From the NCBI RefSeq assembly GCF_003336245.1, contig NZ_QPHM01000001.1, positions 744,001-808,000 on the forward strand: a stretch of 64,000 nt of DNA. Reading direction: 5' to 3'. Below are positions 63,380 to 64,000 of the stretch, in pieces (positions within the stretch are counted from its first letter, which is position 1; each line of letters begins with the position of its first letter). The translations under genes and the position numbers were made by a program. This stretch comes from Haloplanus salinus (GTDB taxonomy: Archaea > Halobacteriota > Halobacteria > Halobacteriales > Haloferacaceae). Under the pieces are notes generated by a model that saw only the letters and a list, made by a program, of their open reading frames with translations, ran no database searches and was not told where the DNA came from.

Positions 63380-64000
63380 TCAGGCCTCGAGGATGTCGTC
63401 GTCGTCCGCCGCCGGCACGGCGAGAGCGCCGTCGAGTGCGGTCGCCGCGCGCCCGCCAACACGAACGTCGTCCCCGTCGACCCGGACGCGAACGACCCCC
63501 GGACGGTCGACGAAATGCCCCTGTTCGAACCGCATCTCGGCCGGCGGGTCGTCGAAGGCGTCGGTCGCGTGGAGGTACGCCCCACAGGCGCCGCTCGCGG
63601 TCCCGGTCACCGGGTCCTCCGGCACGCCCGCCCCCGGTGCCCACATCCGCGCGTGGAGCGTCGAGTCGGCCGCCAGCGCGTCGAAGGTGAACGCGTAGAC
63701 GCCGGTCGCGCCGTGATCGGCAGCCAGCGACTCGACCGCGTCCATGTCCGGGTCGGCACTCCCGAGATGTTCGAGGAAGTTCACGGGGACGATCAGGAAG
63801 GGGAGACCGACCGTCGCCACCGCGGCGGGCACGTCCGCGCCCACGTCCCGCATCGCCGCGGGGTCGATCCCCAACGCCCCGCCTACGCGCTCGTAGTCGA
63901 GGTCGATCACTTCGACGCTCGGCTCGCCGGTCCCCATCCACGCCACGCCGTCCTCGGTCACGTCGACGTCGATGACGCCCGCGTTCGTCCGCAGGCGCCC
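63380..64000 (-). CDS. PhzF-family isomerase-like protein, cut by the window edge
   Basis: About 206 residues of the C-terminal part; the start lies beyond 64000. The second half-barrel motif is WAPGAGVPEDPVTGTASGAC, with the helix start DPVTGTASG that is the family signature. The end has MRFEQGHFVDRPGVVRVRVD. The catalytic Glu of the first half is outside the window. Family members isomerise or epimerise small substrates; the exact reaction is unknown. Confidence 0.85.
   Translation of the reverse strand, partial: GRLRTNAGVIDVDVTEDGVAWMGTGEPSVEVIDLDYERVGGALGIDPAAMRDVGADVPAAVATVGLPFLIVPVNFLEHLGSADPDMDAVESLAADHGATGVYAFTFDALAADSTLHARMWAPGAGVPEDPVTGTASGACGAYLHATDAFDDPPAEMRFEQGHFVDRPGVVRVRVDGDDVRVGGRAATALDGALAVPAADDDDILEA

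Overview
This window is a gene-dense stretch of a haloarchaeal (class Halobacteria) chromosome. The signs are very high GC, acidic proteins rich in Asp and Glu, TATA boxes 25-30 bases in front of many start codons (leaderless transcripts), tRNA genes with no encoded CCA, and archaeal markers such as the thermosome, ribosomal protein L40e, the Tfx regulator, RPA with its associated protein, the GGGP synthase of ether-lipid synthesis, and a bacteriorhodopsin-style transducer. I could not fix the genus. There is no rRNA and no CRISPR array.

Layout. At 1-7.4 kb lie a cut-off enolase-superfamily gene, small haloarchaeal families, GGGP synthase, topoisomerase I, and an unusual translationally coupled four-gene module (7362 down to 4944). 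That module holds three proteins with a common DUF2589-like pattern, one of them carrying PASTA repeats and a helix-hairpin-helix. At 7.5-18.3 kb come a chemotaxis transducer, a small membrane gene broken by one in-frame TGA, gatB, and an acyl-CoA cluster (acyl-CoA dehydrogenase, carboxylase beta subunit, MaoC hydratase, 3-hydroxyacyl-CoA dehydrogenase, hotdog thioesterase) that fits fatty-acid or branched acyl-CoA breakdown. At 18.3-21.3 kb are a Ski2-like helicase, a cupin and a VOC protein.

The 21.3-25.0 kb stretch is a lower-GC island. It has a decayed transposase followed by a complete phosphonate-type ABC transporter (binding protein, ATPase, permease) with its own promoter and a likely terminator, but no phosphonate-degrading enzyme. 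Next come an M50 protease with CBS domains, a decayed histidine-kinase fragment, an AI-2E-type transporter, tRNA-His, the RPA3 and RPAP3 replication genes, a sugar nucleotidyltransferase, Tfx, L40e, a DUF99 gene and a family-4 uracil-DNA glycosylase. At 35.8-38.2 kb are a secreted GLUG-repeat protein with a dockerin-like end and a hicBA toxin-antitoxin pair.

At 38.4-52.2 kb housekeeping dominates: hisH, two closely related histidine kinases, pheA, hsp20, leuS, an ornithine-cyclodeaminase-type enzyme, the thermosome, tRNA-Ser and RidA. At 52.3-64 kb are ilvA (RidA clears its reactive product), citrate synthase, the coupled trio dcd-thiR-methyltransferase, an archaemetzincin-like protein that has lost its catalytic zinc site, thi4 (likely controlled by the nearby ThiR), a glutathionyl-hydroquinone-reductase-like protein, a DedA-like membrane protein, ppsA and a cut-off PhzF gene.

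The best candidates for something undescribed are the DUF2589-like/PASTA operon, the zinc-site-less archaemetzincin relative, and an identical 14-base element set the same distance in front of two TATA boxes (rpa3 and the ilvA upstream region).
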